A stretch of DNA of 64,000 nt from Scilla litardierei (GCA_030789695.1 CM061141.1:319984452-320048451); one strand, 5' to 3'. Shown: positions 1-12,680, numbered from the stretch's first letter. Notes: a model not told the origin generated them from the sequence alone. Made by a program: numbers and translations.

Positions 1-1500
1 CGTAAGTGCATGGTGTCGGTTGTATCGCTAACGGGCCAAAACACAGGGAGGCATTCATTGAGTGCCGATTTTTGGGTCCTTATTCGAAAGCTATGCTAAC
101 GAATGGCGGTCAAAGAGAGAATAAAAGTGTGGAATCAATGGATAAGAGCTCTAGGGCTTTTGGTATACCCGCCATTGAACCAGTGTTAGGGTTGGATTAA
201 TAGATAACCGACTATTAGGTTCATTGGGACTCAGGAGAGGTCGCCTAACTTAAAGGCATTCACCTATCCGCCACTCTCGTGGTGAATGATAAGGTATTCC
301 TTTATGTTAACTCCTACCTTCTGCTCTCGCGATGCATTGATAGGCCTATCCAAACCTATACCGATGCCGACTCTCGTCGATACATCGGTATACGTCAGGC
401 GCATTACGCTCGACGAATGTCCTCAATCTTACTCCCGACCGCAGCGGCGTTCTGGGTTTAGACCTATATTAGGAAGGCTATACTCGATGCACGACTCTTT
501 CCGGTCACACCGATAGTATGGATCCCTATAGGGATCGAAACCCCGGATCAGTCTCGACTCTCACCGGCGGCCAATCTGATCGTCCAAAAGGGAGGGGTCG
601 AATCAACAACGATAATTGCCATCCCAATATACCCCAACTCCTCCATTAACCCAGCAAATAATCAAAAGTTCATCCAACACATGGCCCTAATCCAATGGGG
701 TTCAATCCATTGCCCTAGATAAAATCTACTCACTACCCATTGCAAAAGAGATGATTTCTAACATTGGTTGAGTAATGAAAGCCATGGATTCAAGAAATAG
801 ATACAAAAGATAGCAAAACACACAATAGTAATAACAAAGGAAAAGTTTCTATTAAGGAAATCTAATTTATTACAATATGAAGCTAATTAAAACAACTAAG
901 ATTGCAGAATAAACGAGTAATAAAATCCTTACAAAACTCCAAAAATCCCAAAACCGGCTAAAACCAAAGATGGGTTCACTTAGGGAAGAAGGCGAGCTTT
1001 TATACAACTTCCCAAAAGACCAAAAAGATCCTAACGGTTCCCTGGCGATGCCTGGAATTCGTGTAGAAATCCTATTCGACGCAACCGCATCGAAAACAAC
1101 GCTGTCGCGTTGTCCCAGTGCATAAAATGGGGGGGCGGAGGCTACAGCGACGCGGTCACGTCGCCAGGGACACGACCGCGTCGAATCCGGTTTCGACGTC
1201 CGCGTCAGCATCTAAACGGTCATGTGGATCGCACGTTTGGTCTTCGGTTCTTCTGGATTACGCATCCGCGTCGTCTATAGTGATGTGGGCCGCGTTGATT
1301 GCATATCTTCAAATCAACTCCTCAGAGATGCGGCCGTTTGGTACATGTCTATGCGGTCGCATGAAATTGTGTCCTGCTCAACTATGTTTGATTAAATTGA
1401 CACATCCGTGTGTTTCACAGCTCTTCTCTTTTCTCCCCAATTTGCACACGTTGAGCTCCCGGCTCCACTCCTTTTGCCCTTTTGCGCTATAATCAAGTCA
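1..1500. repeat. Gypsy-type LTR, copy A (5' end outside window)
   Basis: This stretch has no credible coding frame. It aligns by eye, with many differences, to 5817-7560. Shared landmarks are the opening (CGCAAGTGCA-like, then a GTTGTA word), a 'gagctctaggg' block, 'gagaggtcg', a cluster of TCGATAC words near 380, 'gatagtatggatc' near 517 and 'caatggggttcaa' near 697. The start of copy B suggests only about 25 bp of this copy lie outside the window. Its last third (1070-1330) is rich in CGCGACCGCGTC-like words. I read it as an LTR of an Athila/Tat-like gypsy family. The right end is not sharp. The family name is inference; the repeat relationship is seen. Confidence 0.55.
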
Positions 1501-2662
1501 TATGGTCCCTAGGCAGCATATATATCCTACAAATCACAGACGGGACCATAAAAGCAAAAGAGGAAATGAAAACGGGGAGAAACAGAGAAATAAACGATGA
1601 AAAACGTGTATAAAAAGGGGGAAACCTATATATAATAAACACTCATCAAGCTGTATGATTTTTTGACGAAAAAAATTTCATTATGGATGCGGGCCTGAAG
1701 CACGCAGCCTGCAGGCCAATTGATTTTGAACAAAAAAGGGGAGGGTGTTTGTTTGAGTGGATGTGAACCTAGAGCCCACGGTCCACAAAATTCCAGAAAT
1801 ATGGGGAGGATTAAAGAAAAAAGGGAGGGACGGGGGATTTTGGGCCTAAAATAAATAGGAAATGGAGGGGGAAACAAGGGTATAAATGGAGACATTTGGG
1901 TAATAAAAATGGGACATTAAAGGAAAATTTATTTTCCTTTCAAACAAATAACATGATGTCTTTATTCAATTTTAATTGAATTGACCCCTACTCGCACAAC
2001 TTTTTTCTTGCATATTATCACATATGATGCTTGTGTTTAGGATTATATTTATATACATTGCATCACATATATCTGCCACATATTCTAAGATTAATTTTAT
2101 GCTTAGTTGTGCAAGCATTAGCTTAATAATTATGAAGATCCTTTGACCGCTCTGCCGTTAGTTATCTAACCGAGCAGTGTATGACATCGCCCCGTGGTCC
2201 AATTAAGTATTAAGCATTAAATATGATATTTTATCCGGTTAAATATATGATGCATGTGATACGTTATAAACATGTTTTCTGAAGCACAAATTTGCATGAA
2301 TGGCTAATTCTGTTTGGATCGGTCGTTTAGTCCCACACTTTACTTTTCCAGTACTTTTCTTTTTCTTTTGAGAGAAATTGTAATGATGAGAAATATGTAA
2401 TGCCCAAGACCGATGACCATTTCCATGGAGGCGGAGGCCACTCCTGAAGATGAAGATTTTCGTGGGACCCGTGTGGTTTCCAAAGTTGTAATTTTCTATT
2501 TCATTTATGTAAAATAGACTGTATATCTGGACTTTGGACATTATCTTTTATGTGGTGACTGGACGATCCACGCAATTAGTTTATTCATTTAAAATTGTCT
2601 CTGCAATGTAATATTGTTTTTAGTATTATTAATTCATACAAATTTGTGCTTTTCTAGATAAA

Positions 2663-5600
2663 TTGCAAAAATCGCAAGTGTCGATTTTGAAATTCTGGAT
2701 GTATCAGGGAAGAATTATTTAAGCTGGCAGCTGGAAGTCAAATTCCACATGCGAGCTTAATCCCATGTAGCCACAATTATAAAAGACAAGCAATCGACGG
2801 AAATTGAAAAAGCGAATGCTATAATATATATTCGTCGTCGCGTGGATAAGACCTTAAAGGCTGAAAATCTTCCGGTCGAGGATCCACTAGAGCTGTGTAC
2901 CGCACTTGAGAAAAGGTATAAACATCAGAAAGATGTTATACTCCCAAGGGTCTATTATAAGTGAGAGAATAATATACTCCAGTACTTTAAGTCCATATCA
3001 GAGTACAACTGAGCTCTGTTCAACATCACCTCACGCCTGAAGTTGTGTAGTGAAGAAGTAAAAGAAGAACGCATGCTAGAAAAGACTTACACGGCTTTTC
3101 ATGAAAAGATGCAATACTAATGCATCAATATCATGAACGAAAGTTCACTAAGTATTCTGAGCTGCTAGCTTGCTTGTTAATGGTTGAATAGAATATGGAG
3201 CTTCTCCTTGCTACTCATAACATGCGTCCCCCTGGCACGGCCCCCCTCCCAGAAGCCCACAACACATCTCCTTCCAAAAAGAAGAATAACAATCAAAGAA
3301 AAGGAAAAATTCAAAAGGGTGGACCAAATAAAAAGGCCAGAGGGCATGTCCACCAGAACATAAATGAATGGAGGCGAAAGTTCACATGTTGCAGAAATGA
3401 TAACAAAGCACCCCCACCAAGAAAGGATTGGGAAGACCAGTGCCATAGTTATGGCATGAAAGGACACTGGTCCAAAGTGTGCAGAACTCCGTGGCACCTA
3501 CAAGATTTGTACAAAGAGAGCTTGAAGAATAAAACCAAAACAAATCTGGTTGCCAACCATACCCATGTTGGATCTGGATCCTAGCCTAGAGGGGGGGGGT
3601 TGAATAGGCTAATAAAAAATCCTCGTGCCACCCACGAGAAATCATACGCAGTTAAAAGCACAACCATAGAAAATAGGAGACAATCACAGAGTACGCACAG
3701 ATTTACCTTGGTTCGGTCGCATCAACGATAGCATTAATATGTTCCTTCTATACACCTACAATGGGGTCCTAGCTTCAACTCCCCAACTAGACTGTACCAC
3801 ACTCAACAAAGTGCAGAACCTTATCAACCTAGTAAATGCGTATCTTGATTGCAACAACACGTCAAGACCCCCTTTTCTAGCCCAACCAGACAAGTCCAAA
3901 ATAGTCACAAATATTGGTAAAGTTTCCCCCATAGAGAACGTTACACTATGACACGAATATAAAGAGTAAAGGGTTTAGAAATACCCAGTTCGTGTCCGTG
4001 TAGTCATCTCTGTCAATCAGCATGTCGTCAGCTCCAATCTGACGCAAATGGTGTCTCGATCCGACTCTTGGATTCAGTCTGTAGCTCTTTAAACTTGAGT
4101 GCACAAATAGGTCTGTGCGTAAAGCAATCTCTATTCAAAACAATTTATCTACGGTCTGTGCGCTTAGCAATCCCTAACTCAGATAATCCACGTCAGCTCT
4201 ATAATTTGCGTTTGTTTTTTTGTTTCGATTTCATGCAACAGCTCTTGCACTCGCCATGTCAGCACCAACTCCGATTAAACCTAGGGCATGCAGGCGTCTT
4301 CTTTGAACGGGCGACGCTCCTTCTCCGGTGACGGCGATTCGAAGACGGGGTGCTGCTTCATCTCCGATGACTTTGCTGTGCGGCACTCTGAGCGACCCAA
4401 CCTCGACGGTGCTTCGACTTCTCCTGCAAGGTGGCGAGCTGCGGTGGCGATCACTCTTCGTACGACGGCAGCGGCAGCTTTGTCCTCAGGGCAACGGCGT
4501 CAAGAGCTTCGGTGGAAAGTACGACAACGGAGGACTACTCTGACGTCTTCGAGAGCTCTTCGACAGTGGGTTTCGACGTCGAGTGACGAGCAGCGCTCCT
4601 TTCAGCTATGCCGGCGTACTTCGGCAACGACTTCGTCGTTCAACTGCAAGGGCGGCGTACTTCGATCACCTCACAGCGACGACGAGAGCATGATCTTCTC
4701 CTGCTGCTCCGACAACCCAAGCGTCGGTGATGGCGCTCAACTTTTTGACAGCAGCGCGAGGGTTTGAACGGAGGCATCGTTCTAGGGCATGCATTGACAA
4801 TGGCACGATTGGTTGCTTCGACTCCGATGCTTCGAGTGGATTCACGGTGTCTAGGGCACGTAGTAGAAGATGACAGCTTGGGCTTCGACTTCTCCTTTCG
4901 TCCACGGCGGCTACGGCGGATGAACTCCGGTGAGGGTGATGCGTTGAAGACGTTGGCCTGTATGAGTTTCTTTTGGCTCTTGGGAGATACTTGCGTGAGT
5001 ATTAGGGTTTGTTGCCGCTGTGCGAAGATGATGAAGTCGGGGATGTTGAAGCAAGGCGTTCTTTAATGTTGCTCACGTCAAGGAGGGAGGAGATGATGTC
5101 AATAGGTTTTTTGCGTGAATTTGCCTTTGAGAAAAAATTTTGGCTGCTCTCCTTTTTATTTTGTTTGCCGCACTCCTTTTGTAGAGGTATATCTAGGGTT
5201 TTTAGGGTGCGGCTTGTATCCTTGGACGTTTGAATTGTTGTATGCCGCATGACTTGTTCTCTTTGGGATGATGGGTTTTATAGATGAGAGATGGGAGAGC
5301 TCAAATCATAGTAGGACCCATAATAGAAGGAATTTGAAGTTTGAAATATGGTTGTATGGGATTTGATATGATCTCATTGGAATATGATTAGTGTTGATTT
5401 GGGATTTGAAAAGATCTTCATCTAATTCAAATAGGATTGGAAAGTAGCATATCTTGCTAATTGATTTGAATTGATCCAATCTCCTTTTGACCAAGTCATA
5501 CTGCTAGGTGTATAGCACTTTGACCAAGCCCATTCGCTATGTGAATAGCAATTCCTCCAACACGTTGACTTAGTCACCTCTTTAAGAATTATCGCTTTTG

Positions 5601-5751
5601 CCATTCCTAAAATACACTTAGCGCACACGTTAATAGCAACACACATGTTTGTCATCATCAAACTAAAGAGCATAGATCGTTACATCCAACAACTCATGCT
5701 CCAGTCCAGTTCACAGCTGATGATTTCAAAAAAGATGACTTGTTTAATTAG
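2663..5751 (+). pseudogene. copia-2 gag (UBN2-type), broken
   Basis: Nucleocapsid precursor of a copia element. It parallels copia-1 gag: the N-terminal match is at 2663, where the expected ATG reads TTG. There follow the '...RRVDKTLKAENLPVEDPLELC' stretch (about 2830-2900), a frame-shifted middle, and an open C-terminal part at 3195-3565. The zinc knuckle near 3440-3482 reads C-H-S-Y-...-H-...-C, so the second cysteine is Tyr, as a TGT to TAT change would give. The last residues (about 5697-5751, ending DDLFN-stop) lie beyond the inserted LTR and match the copia-1 gag C-terminus (ENEDLLD-stop). It cannot encode a working protein. Confidence 0.7.
3566..5691 (-). repeat. SIRE-type solo LTR in copia-2 gag
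   Basis: The element starts TGTTGGAT and ends ATCCAACA, a perfect 8-bp inverted terminus. Flanks are ACCCA (3561-3565) and ACTCA (5692-5696), a 5-bp target duplication with one mismatch. Read on the minus strand it opens like SIRE/copia LTRs (TTTGATGATGACAAACA near 5652-5668). The plus-strand start resembles the LTR at 41836 (TGTTGGATCT..., then a G-run followed by TTGAATAG). No primer site or internal domain adjoins it, and the copia-2 gag reading resumes on the far side. It is therefore a solo LTR left by LTR-LTR recombination. The ORFs inside (for example 4288-4767) look fortuitous. Confidence 0.8.
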
Positions 5752-5816
5752 TTGCTTTTTTATCTTTGTTAAAAACAGTCAATGAGAGCTATTTATTTTT
5801 TCATAACTATGCAGTG

Positions 5817-7560
5817 TGTTGTCGTCCCAAAATATATACCGCAAGCGCACGATGAGGTTGTAGCGCTATACAAGTTGTCCACCTGGAGGAAGTTGTTGAG
5901 TACTAATTTCTCCCTAAGTCCATTAGCTACGCGGTCAATAAATGGTTAAAGGATGAATAACGAGAGAAAATATCAATGGAGAAAAGCTCTAGGACCTAGA
6001 TATCCCCACCATTATATTTAAGCTAGGATTAAATTATATTGATCAATTGTTGAATTCATGAGATTCGGGAGAGGTCGTCTAATCTAAGGGCATTCTCTTA
6101 TCCCCCACTTCTGTGATGCAATGAGATATTCCCTTATGTTATCTATACCCGCACTCTCATGATGCTAACATATGACTAACTAACCCATATCGATACCAAC
6201 TCCCGTTATGCATCGATACGCGTCATGTGCATTACGTCAAACGAATGTTCCCAATCTTCCTCCATGCCACTTCTGTGGATTAGAATTCAGATCTATGTTA
6301 GGAGAGCTCTAACTGGTGCCTGACTCTCATCAGCCCCATCGATAGTATGGATCAATGTAGAGATTGAAAACCATATATTAGCCACAACTCCCGCCGTGTA
6401 CTAGTCTATTTATCCACGAAAGAGGAAGTCAATTTGCATTTATTATAATCATCATAACATATCCATCATCATCGATTATTTAACAATTAATTAACAAATC
6501 ATCAATCCATAGCTATTTTCCAATGGGGTTCAACCCATGGCCATAGATAAGAGACTGCTCACAATCCATATAAAAATACGCAATTAGATTCATCAATGAA
6601 ATAGCCATAGCAATAGAGATTAGCAAAATGAATGAATCAATCAATCCACAATAACAATAGATTAAGAGAACTAATTTTTATTCAAAGATTATAAAACTAG
6701 AATCCAAAAGAACAAAAATAACAAGTAAAATTACAGAGAATAAAGATTAAGTACAACTGTTAGAAACTCAAAAGATTCTGAAAAAGTCTGTCAAAAGCAT
6801 CCACGGGTCAGGGAAGGAAGAAAAGTATTTATAATCCACAGAAAATACCCAAAAAGCCCCAAAAATATCCTTGGCAGCACCCAAAAAAACATAGGGGACC
6901 CCATTAAACGCGACCACGTCGCAAACGACGTGATCGTTTGGCCAAAGTGCGTAGCATTTGGGTTTTTAGCTACAGGTGACACGGCCGCCTGGATTGGCCA
7001 CGCGAGTGCGTCGTTCGGTGTTCAGCTCCTTCAGATCTTCATCGAAACGGCAGCGTGTAGTGACCGCTTGACTTCAACAACTCTTGGATCGACGCGACCG
7101 CGTCGTTCTCCAAACGACCACGTCAAACTAGGTTTTCTTCTTCTGCTGCTATTCGGAGACACGACCATTTGGTTCTAGAACTTGATCGCGTGGAGTGGTT
7201 TGTGGTTTCTCCTCATTTGTCCTGGTGACGCGGTCGTGTAGGTGATTCCACGCGACCGCGTGTGACATGTTGGCTCTCTTTTTTCCTTGAAGTACAACTT
7301 AAAAGTTCATGGTATTAACTTGAAAGATATCCCAAATGGTATGGTATTTTTTTGAGCTTGGGTCAGGGACAAAATGGGTATACTTTAACGACGTCGTCAT
7401 CTGTTAGCCAAAACACACAAAAAGGTACCGTTGTGTACGACTTAAACGTTCAGGGTATCAAGTTGAAAGATACCCCAAACGTTATGATATTTTTGTGTGA
7501 ATACCCCTTGTTTTTACTCAAATTGACCGTTTTACTCTAATTATAACAGTATCTTTCCCA
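5817..7560. repeat. Gypsy-type LTR, copy B
   Basis: It begins TGTTGTCGTCCC and then CCGCAAGCGCACGA, a common opening of Athila/Tat-like plant LTRs. It shares a landmark series with 1-1500 but is clearly diverged, so the two are separate insertions or old relatives, not a fresh LTR pair. The 6910-7265 part is rich in near-palindromic ACGCGACCGCGT words. The 3' limit is unclear. From 7290 a different repeat appears, with two copies of a 'ggtatcaagttgaaagatacccc'-like unit (7306-7332 and 7453-7483). Confidence 0.5.
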
Positions 7561-9092
7561 AAACATTATTACTTGCATCATTTCATGTTTATTTATTTTT
7601 TCATCTTTTCCTTCAATTTTTTAGGTTTATTCTGAGAAAAATACTTATACAATGAATAAGGGCAAAACAGTTAATTTGGAGGGAAAACAAACGACGTCGG
7701 GTTTTAAATGCATTGGGTTGCTATGGGGTGAAAAAAAACTATGTACAGCTTGGTAAAAAGGGCCAAAACCGTAACCTATCCGTGTGTGTGTGTGCTCACT
7801 GGGGGAGTGTTCTTTTATGTTGGTGGGTTGGAATTTTTGGTACAATGCATCTATACTTCAAACCTTTCCATTATGTACGAAATAATTCTGCTGAACCCAA
7901 GGGGTTGGCTGAGTGAGAAGTGCGTTCATCTCCACTCGAAGATGGATGGATCGAGGAACGATGTCTATCTTGCTTAATTCCATCCATTATTCTGGTATGC
8001 GGGTGCAGGACATCATTGCATACCATCGGTTTGGTACCTGGTCGCCACACTAGTGAGACTGTGCGGGAGTTCGGGTCATACAAATAATAATTCTGGCCTT
8101 TATTACCACACATATGTAACAAATCAGATCTGAAGGCGATGGAAAATTCATCAAGCACTGCTTCTTCTCACCATAAGATAGAAGGGATCAAGTTCATTTT
8201 CAAACACTTACAATATTCATTTATCCCCCCCCCCCCTCTTTTAAGCTTCAATTGTTACGTATGTGAATTATGTTTATATCTCAAGAGAAAAATGAGCATC
8301 AACTAAGTAATAAGAAAGAAATTTCCTCATTGACTAGTAAATCCATAATCGTCCAATTTTTTTCATTTGATCCGAATCGTTTATTTTGATCTTCATGTTC
8401 TAAAATTACAAACTCACAGTTTTCAAGTAAAGTTAAAAAGTTTTGCTCGTTCATACAACAGTCTCAAATTTAACAGTTTCATTATAACAGAATTTTTTTT
8501 TGCTACAGTAACGACCAAACCCCATGGGGGTCACATAAAAATTAGGGGTTTGCAATTTTGGAATATGAAGAACAACCTGAACAGATCTGAGCTTCAAAAA
8601 ATGAGATGGGAATTGCGTGAGCTAGCCAATGATCGTAAAAAAACTGAATAGGATATGTGTTTGCATGAACTAGCCACATTGGCTAACTGATACCAATATT
8701 GCTCATATTTCATAATATGTCGTGCTAATGACTAGAATATACTACATAAGTTGAAGCAAGAAATATGTGCCCCCTTTACACAACAAGAAAGTCTATTTGA
8801 GATTAAACCTTTACTCCGCAATCATGGTAAATGACTCTTATTATATATATTGGTTATCATGTGGCACCTAATCATGCATGCTAAAGTGGTCTGTGCGCAT
8901 TGTTCAAAAAGAGCAAGTCAGCAATACCAAAATGATCATGCACGTTATTGAAGGGTGTGCATTATTTTATGAAATAAACAAATCACGTAGCCATCACGTC
9001 AGCACACTTAAATCATTTTCGAACAGAAGCCAGATGTTGACCATCATTCTCACGTGGATAATATAAAATAGATAATATTAAAGATGGGGTGA
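7561..9092. other. No gene recognised
   Basis: This is AT-rich sequence with short spurious ORFs (longest 95 codons, 7871-8158 minus). I saw no domain, LTR terminus, tRNA or other RNA gene. Features noted are a 10-C tract near 8227-8236 and a word AAACGACGTCGG near 7689. The stretch may be old host intergenic DNA or decayed repeats. Confidence 0.4.
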
Positions 9093-9101
9093 GTATGACA
9101 T

Positions 9102-9170
9102 GGTAATTGCCATGTGAACATACTAAATTACTCAGTTCACATATCACTTTTTTTGAAACACCAATACTAC
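9102..9170 (+). repeat. Terminal-repeat-like copy of the local Mutator-type TIR
   Basis: The core CTAAATTACTCAGTTCACAT (9121-9140) resembles the TIR of the element at 20676 (CCTAATTACTGAGTTCACAT). It also resembles, inverted, the stretch near 20310-20350 (core GAACTGAGTAATTTG). The pair 9102 / about 20390 may be the ends of a second small Mutator-type element into which the Athila-like element jumped. The C-rich tracts on either side of the Athila insertion (9290-9548 and 20046-20160) would then be one original tract. No convincing target duplication was found, so this is tentative. Confidence 0.35.
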
Positions 9171-9548
9171 CCTTTAAAAAATCCCTAATTACTCGTTTTG
9201 CTCAGTAGACATACCGCCTAGTTGTTTATCTCCATTTTAATCTCAACTACCCCCTAATTAAACCCAAAATTGCTCAATACACACCTCGTACACCGCCTTT
9301 CCAACCTCCCCAGCCCCCCCTTAGCCCCAACCCGAGCCACCCTCCGCCTTATCCTCCCTTGGCCCCCCTGGTCCCCCTTCCATAGACCCCTAACCCTCCA
9401 TTAATCTCCCCAGCCACTCCGTCCCTCACCCAAGCCCTCCCCCATCCCCTCACCCCATCACCCAGCCCCCTTCACCCAACCCCCTTCGCTCCCCTTCCCT
9501 AAACCTAGCCCCTACCTGCCACCCTCCACGGCCCCCTCCATGCATCAT

Positions 9549-11368
9549 TGGTGGGCTCCGAAAGGTGCTTCTCTCAAGCGCAAGAGTCCGTTCAAGTAGT
9601 AAAATCTGGGAGTCCAGATGTCGAATCCTCGGGAGAATCTGTTGAAACCACAAGTCCAAATCAAATAGAGTAACTACGAATAAAATCTAAACACTTTAAT
9701 AGTGATGGTGAAGGTGGTATGAAAAGTGTGTGGTGATGGAATTGTTACGTGCGAACAACGAACTCTAATTTGTGAAAAATAGATATAAAAGGCATGTACA
9801 TGGCATGGGTTCATTAGGATCAGCGAATCGTAAGCTTTGGTTGATCAAATATAACACAACGAACCCTCCTTTTGGGAGCGAATCGTCGGAAGATGTCCTT
9901 TTGGGAGTTAAGGCATCAATTCTAATAATATATCACTAAAGTTGTAAACGTACATATGAAGTATGAAGCTCTCTTTTGGAGAGATCAAATCTCACCCTTG
10001 TGGGGTGATCATCTACTAGAACAATTCTTTTGGAATATGAAAAAGTAAATTTATGAGCGACGATTAAAACTTTAGCAAATATAGCGATTAAGCGCAATAA
10101 TACAACCAACGAATACGATTCACATCACCTAATTACTCCATACCATGCACATAAAATATTTAGCTACTCATGGTGCAGAAATACACAAATTTCAGATTCA
10201 AATTCATAAGTTTATTAGCAAAATACGGAAGTTTAGAGGCAAAATACAAGCTAAAACACCCAAATACAAGCTAGAGTTGAAGAAAATATCACCAATTCTC
10301 TCTGAAAAGTCTTCAAAACTCTCTGGAAATAAGAAATTAGGCTCTGGAATTTTACAGAATTTTTGCAGAAGAAAATACGGCTCCTAAGTGCTCCAAAACG
10401 CCAATTATACGCCCAAAAACCCTAGAATACGCTTAAATAATAAGATTGCGGGTTTATTGGGCTTAACGGGTTCAAACCCGCACAGTATTCGCACCCGGAT
10501 CAATCTGGGCCGTAGATCTAAAGCGGGGCAAATTGTGGCCGTCGATCGCAGCGGAATCGCGCCAGAGCTCGCCACGTGTCTCTTTAAAATTCGCGCAAAG
10601 CCGCATCAATCCGCATCCGCCTTCGATGCTCCGAACCCAACTCGGAGTGAACCAGGACCGTTCGATCGAAGATCGAACGGTCGCGATCTCGCGTGCTCGC
10701 GAGTTCGGATTCGAAACGCGGGGTTATCGTCCGCCGTTGGATCTTCGCTTGACGTTCGGGATCCGGCCACGTCGCCCGCCCCATTTCGTCAGCGCCCAAG
10801 AATCGTGACCGTTCGATCGGCGATCGACGGTCGTTACTGAGCCACGTCGCCAAGGAGCTCTGGCGCGATGCGGGCCGCTGGATTCGAATCCAACGGTCGA
10901 TGATCTGCCACGTGGCAATTGAGATCGCGCTCCGCTGCTGTACTTTGCGTTGTTGACATCCGTTGGATCGCGATCCAACGGTGTATAATGAGCCGCGTAG
11001 CCATTTTGCCAGAACCGTAGGATCTGGATGAGGGCCGCTCCGATGCTGCCGCGTGGCGCTTTAAGATCCGTGCGCTTGTATTTCTTCATTTTATTGGCAT
11101 TCTGCATTCAAAAATTCATAGTAATTAGCACAGATCTCAGAAAAATACAAATAAATAGTCGTTGGAATCGTGAGATCGAGACGGTGCTAGGAAAAATATA
11201 AAAAGTGCAGAATTGCATCGTTAAATGCTGTTTTGTGCTCAAATAGTGTGTTTTCTCTAATAAATAAATGTGTAGAAAATACGTATGAATTAGATAACAA
11301 TGTAGCATCTCATGAGCACAAAATAGGGCTAAATGGGGGGTTAAATACGCAATATTGAACCCAAATCA
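9549..11368 (-). repeat. Athila-like 3' LTR
   Basis: The ends are TGGTGGGC and CCCAAATCA, 1820 bp. It is paired with 18226-20045. It contains a palindrome cluster at about 10656-10981, within the region expected to hold promoter and R sequences. Short plus-strand ORFs inside (10145-10387, 10388-10840) recur in both LTR copies because the LTRs are duplicates; they are not evidence of genes. Confidence 0.95.
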
Positions 11369-11380
11369 CACCCCCCAACT
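11369..11380 (-). other. Athila-like polypurine tract
   Basis: On the minus strand this reads AGTTGGGGGGTG directly before the 3' LTR. It is the expected plus-strand DNA primer. Confidence 0.85.
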
Positions 11381-12680
11381 AGCGTTTTGCTAGTCTCTAG
11401 CAAAAAGAGCGATTGAAAGTACGCCTTGATCACCTTATCAGATCTCAAATCATTCACCATCATACTACTACGACAAAAGAGATAACCAAACACTAATATC
11501 AATGTTTCAAGCTCATCAAGTAATGGTACTTGTGGGTTTTCAAAAATGAAAGTCAAGCATCTCAAATGGTTATAAAGTAGACTCAAATTCATTATCAATT
11601 ACTTCATGGCTCATAGTACACAAAATCAATGGCCCACACCGTTCAATCAAATATTTTAACTTGGAGCGTAGATGTTTCATGCAAAGCAAGCATCAAAAAT
11701 AGGATGGTATCAAGACATACACACGTCAATCTCTATTCATAGGGACTCACACCACATCTTGTGTTTTCTTTACGCTTTGGAAGTTCTCTTGCCTCGCTAA
11801 TCATGCACACTTATTCTCTATTTTCTTTCGCTTTTTTCCATAGTTCCGCGTAACGCGCATCAAGCAACATTCGCGGAAAAGTATATAACTTGGATCGCTC
11901 CATCAAATAATTGAGGTTCCGGTCAATGGCTCCCAAATCAGACGATAATAGGGCATTAGGCCAAGAAGGGCCCCTCGGACTGTACTACTCGAGCCAACCA
12001 AGTTATTTCTTTAATAGCACATTTATTCATGTTTTTCTTCCTCATTCATCTCATTTTTTCTTCTTTTGTGTGTGCATAAACAACGTGGCAAGATAACTTC
12101 CTCTTCTTTAATTTTTCACAAGAATGGGTATCCTAATCATTTCAAATGACGTGGTACGTTTTTCTACCCAGAATCACACCAAGCATGCAAATGGCAATGA
12201 ATACGAGATAAAAAACAATGCTCCAGTAAATTTATGAATTATTGGTGCATGAACTTTGGTGTGTTCCAATGAAAGCATACCACTTGCTAATCCATAATTT
12301 CTAGATTCATTAAGTCATCAATTTATCTTGCCATTGAGATGTATAAAAAGAAATTCTCTACAAGCACTCAAATTCATGTATAATGAGATTGAAATGTTGA
12401 ACAATAGTGGTGGGGGAAAATAAATCACGAGTGTACGGTGGTGAAAAAATAACGAGAAATTTCATCACATAGGGGTCATTTCTAGGCAAAGATAGGCTTT
12501 GGTGATATTTCTTAACTCAAATTTTTTTTTTCAATGCAAAAAGGGAACTAAAAAAATAAAATCCTAAAAGAAAAAGAAAAAAGAAAATAAAAATCCTAAA
12601 AGTTATTTCCCTCCCCCCAACTTAAAATAGACATTGTCCTCAATGTTAGGAAGAAGGAATCATGGAAAGAACACACCTGA
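11381..12680 (-). other. Athila-like 3' internal non-coding tail
   Basis: This is 1.3 kb between the integrase stop and the polypurine tract. Athila relatives often carry an env-like ORF here. I see none of useful length, only AT-rich sequence. A C-run near 12610 (ctccccccaactta) is a possible second polypurine-type tract on the minus strand. Confidence 0.6.

Larger units (their letters stand above)
1620..5816 (+). mobile_element. Copia-2: decayed Ty1/copia fragment, interrupted by a solo LTR
   Basis: From about 2130 the sequence tracks copia-1. Both have a CTCTGCCGTTAGTTATCTAA block (2149 and about 22953), then a gag of the same family. Only the leader and gag remain; pol and the 3' LTR are absent. 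The 3' side ends where gypsy LTR copy B begins at 5817. The left boundary is uncertain: a degenerate LTR-like stretch with 'gggaccata' lies near 1545. A SIRE-type solo LTR (3566-5691) sits in the last part of gag. Unlike copia-1, the leader of copia-2 has no GC hairpin array. Confidence 0.65.

Noticed and set aside
4288..4767. 159-codon ORF with an R/S-rich product
   Set aside because: It lies inside the SIRE-type solo LTR, overlaps other frames of similar length, and has no recognisable domain.
1..7560. The two gypsy LTR copies as one element's LTR pair with copia-2 as internal sequence
   Set aside because: The copies are too diverged, the DNA between them is copia, and no primer site or polypurine tract adjoins either.
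10145..10840. Open frames of 80, 150 and 91 codons, seen again at 18822-19517
   Set aside because: They recur only because the two LTRs are duplicates, with no domain and no shared constraint. They overlap the palindrome cluster.
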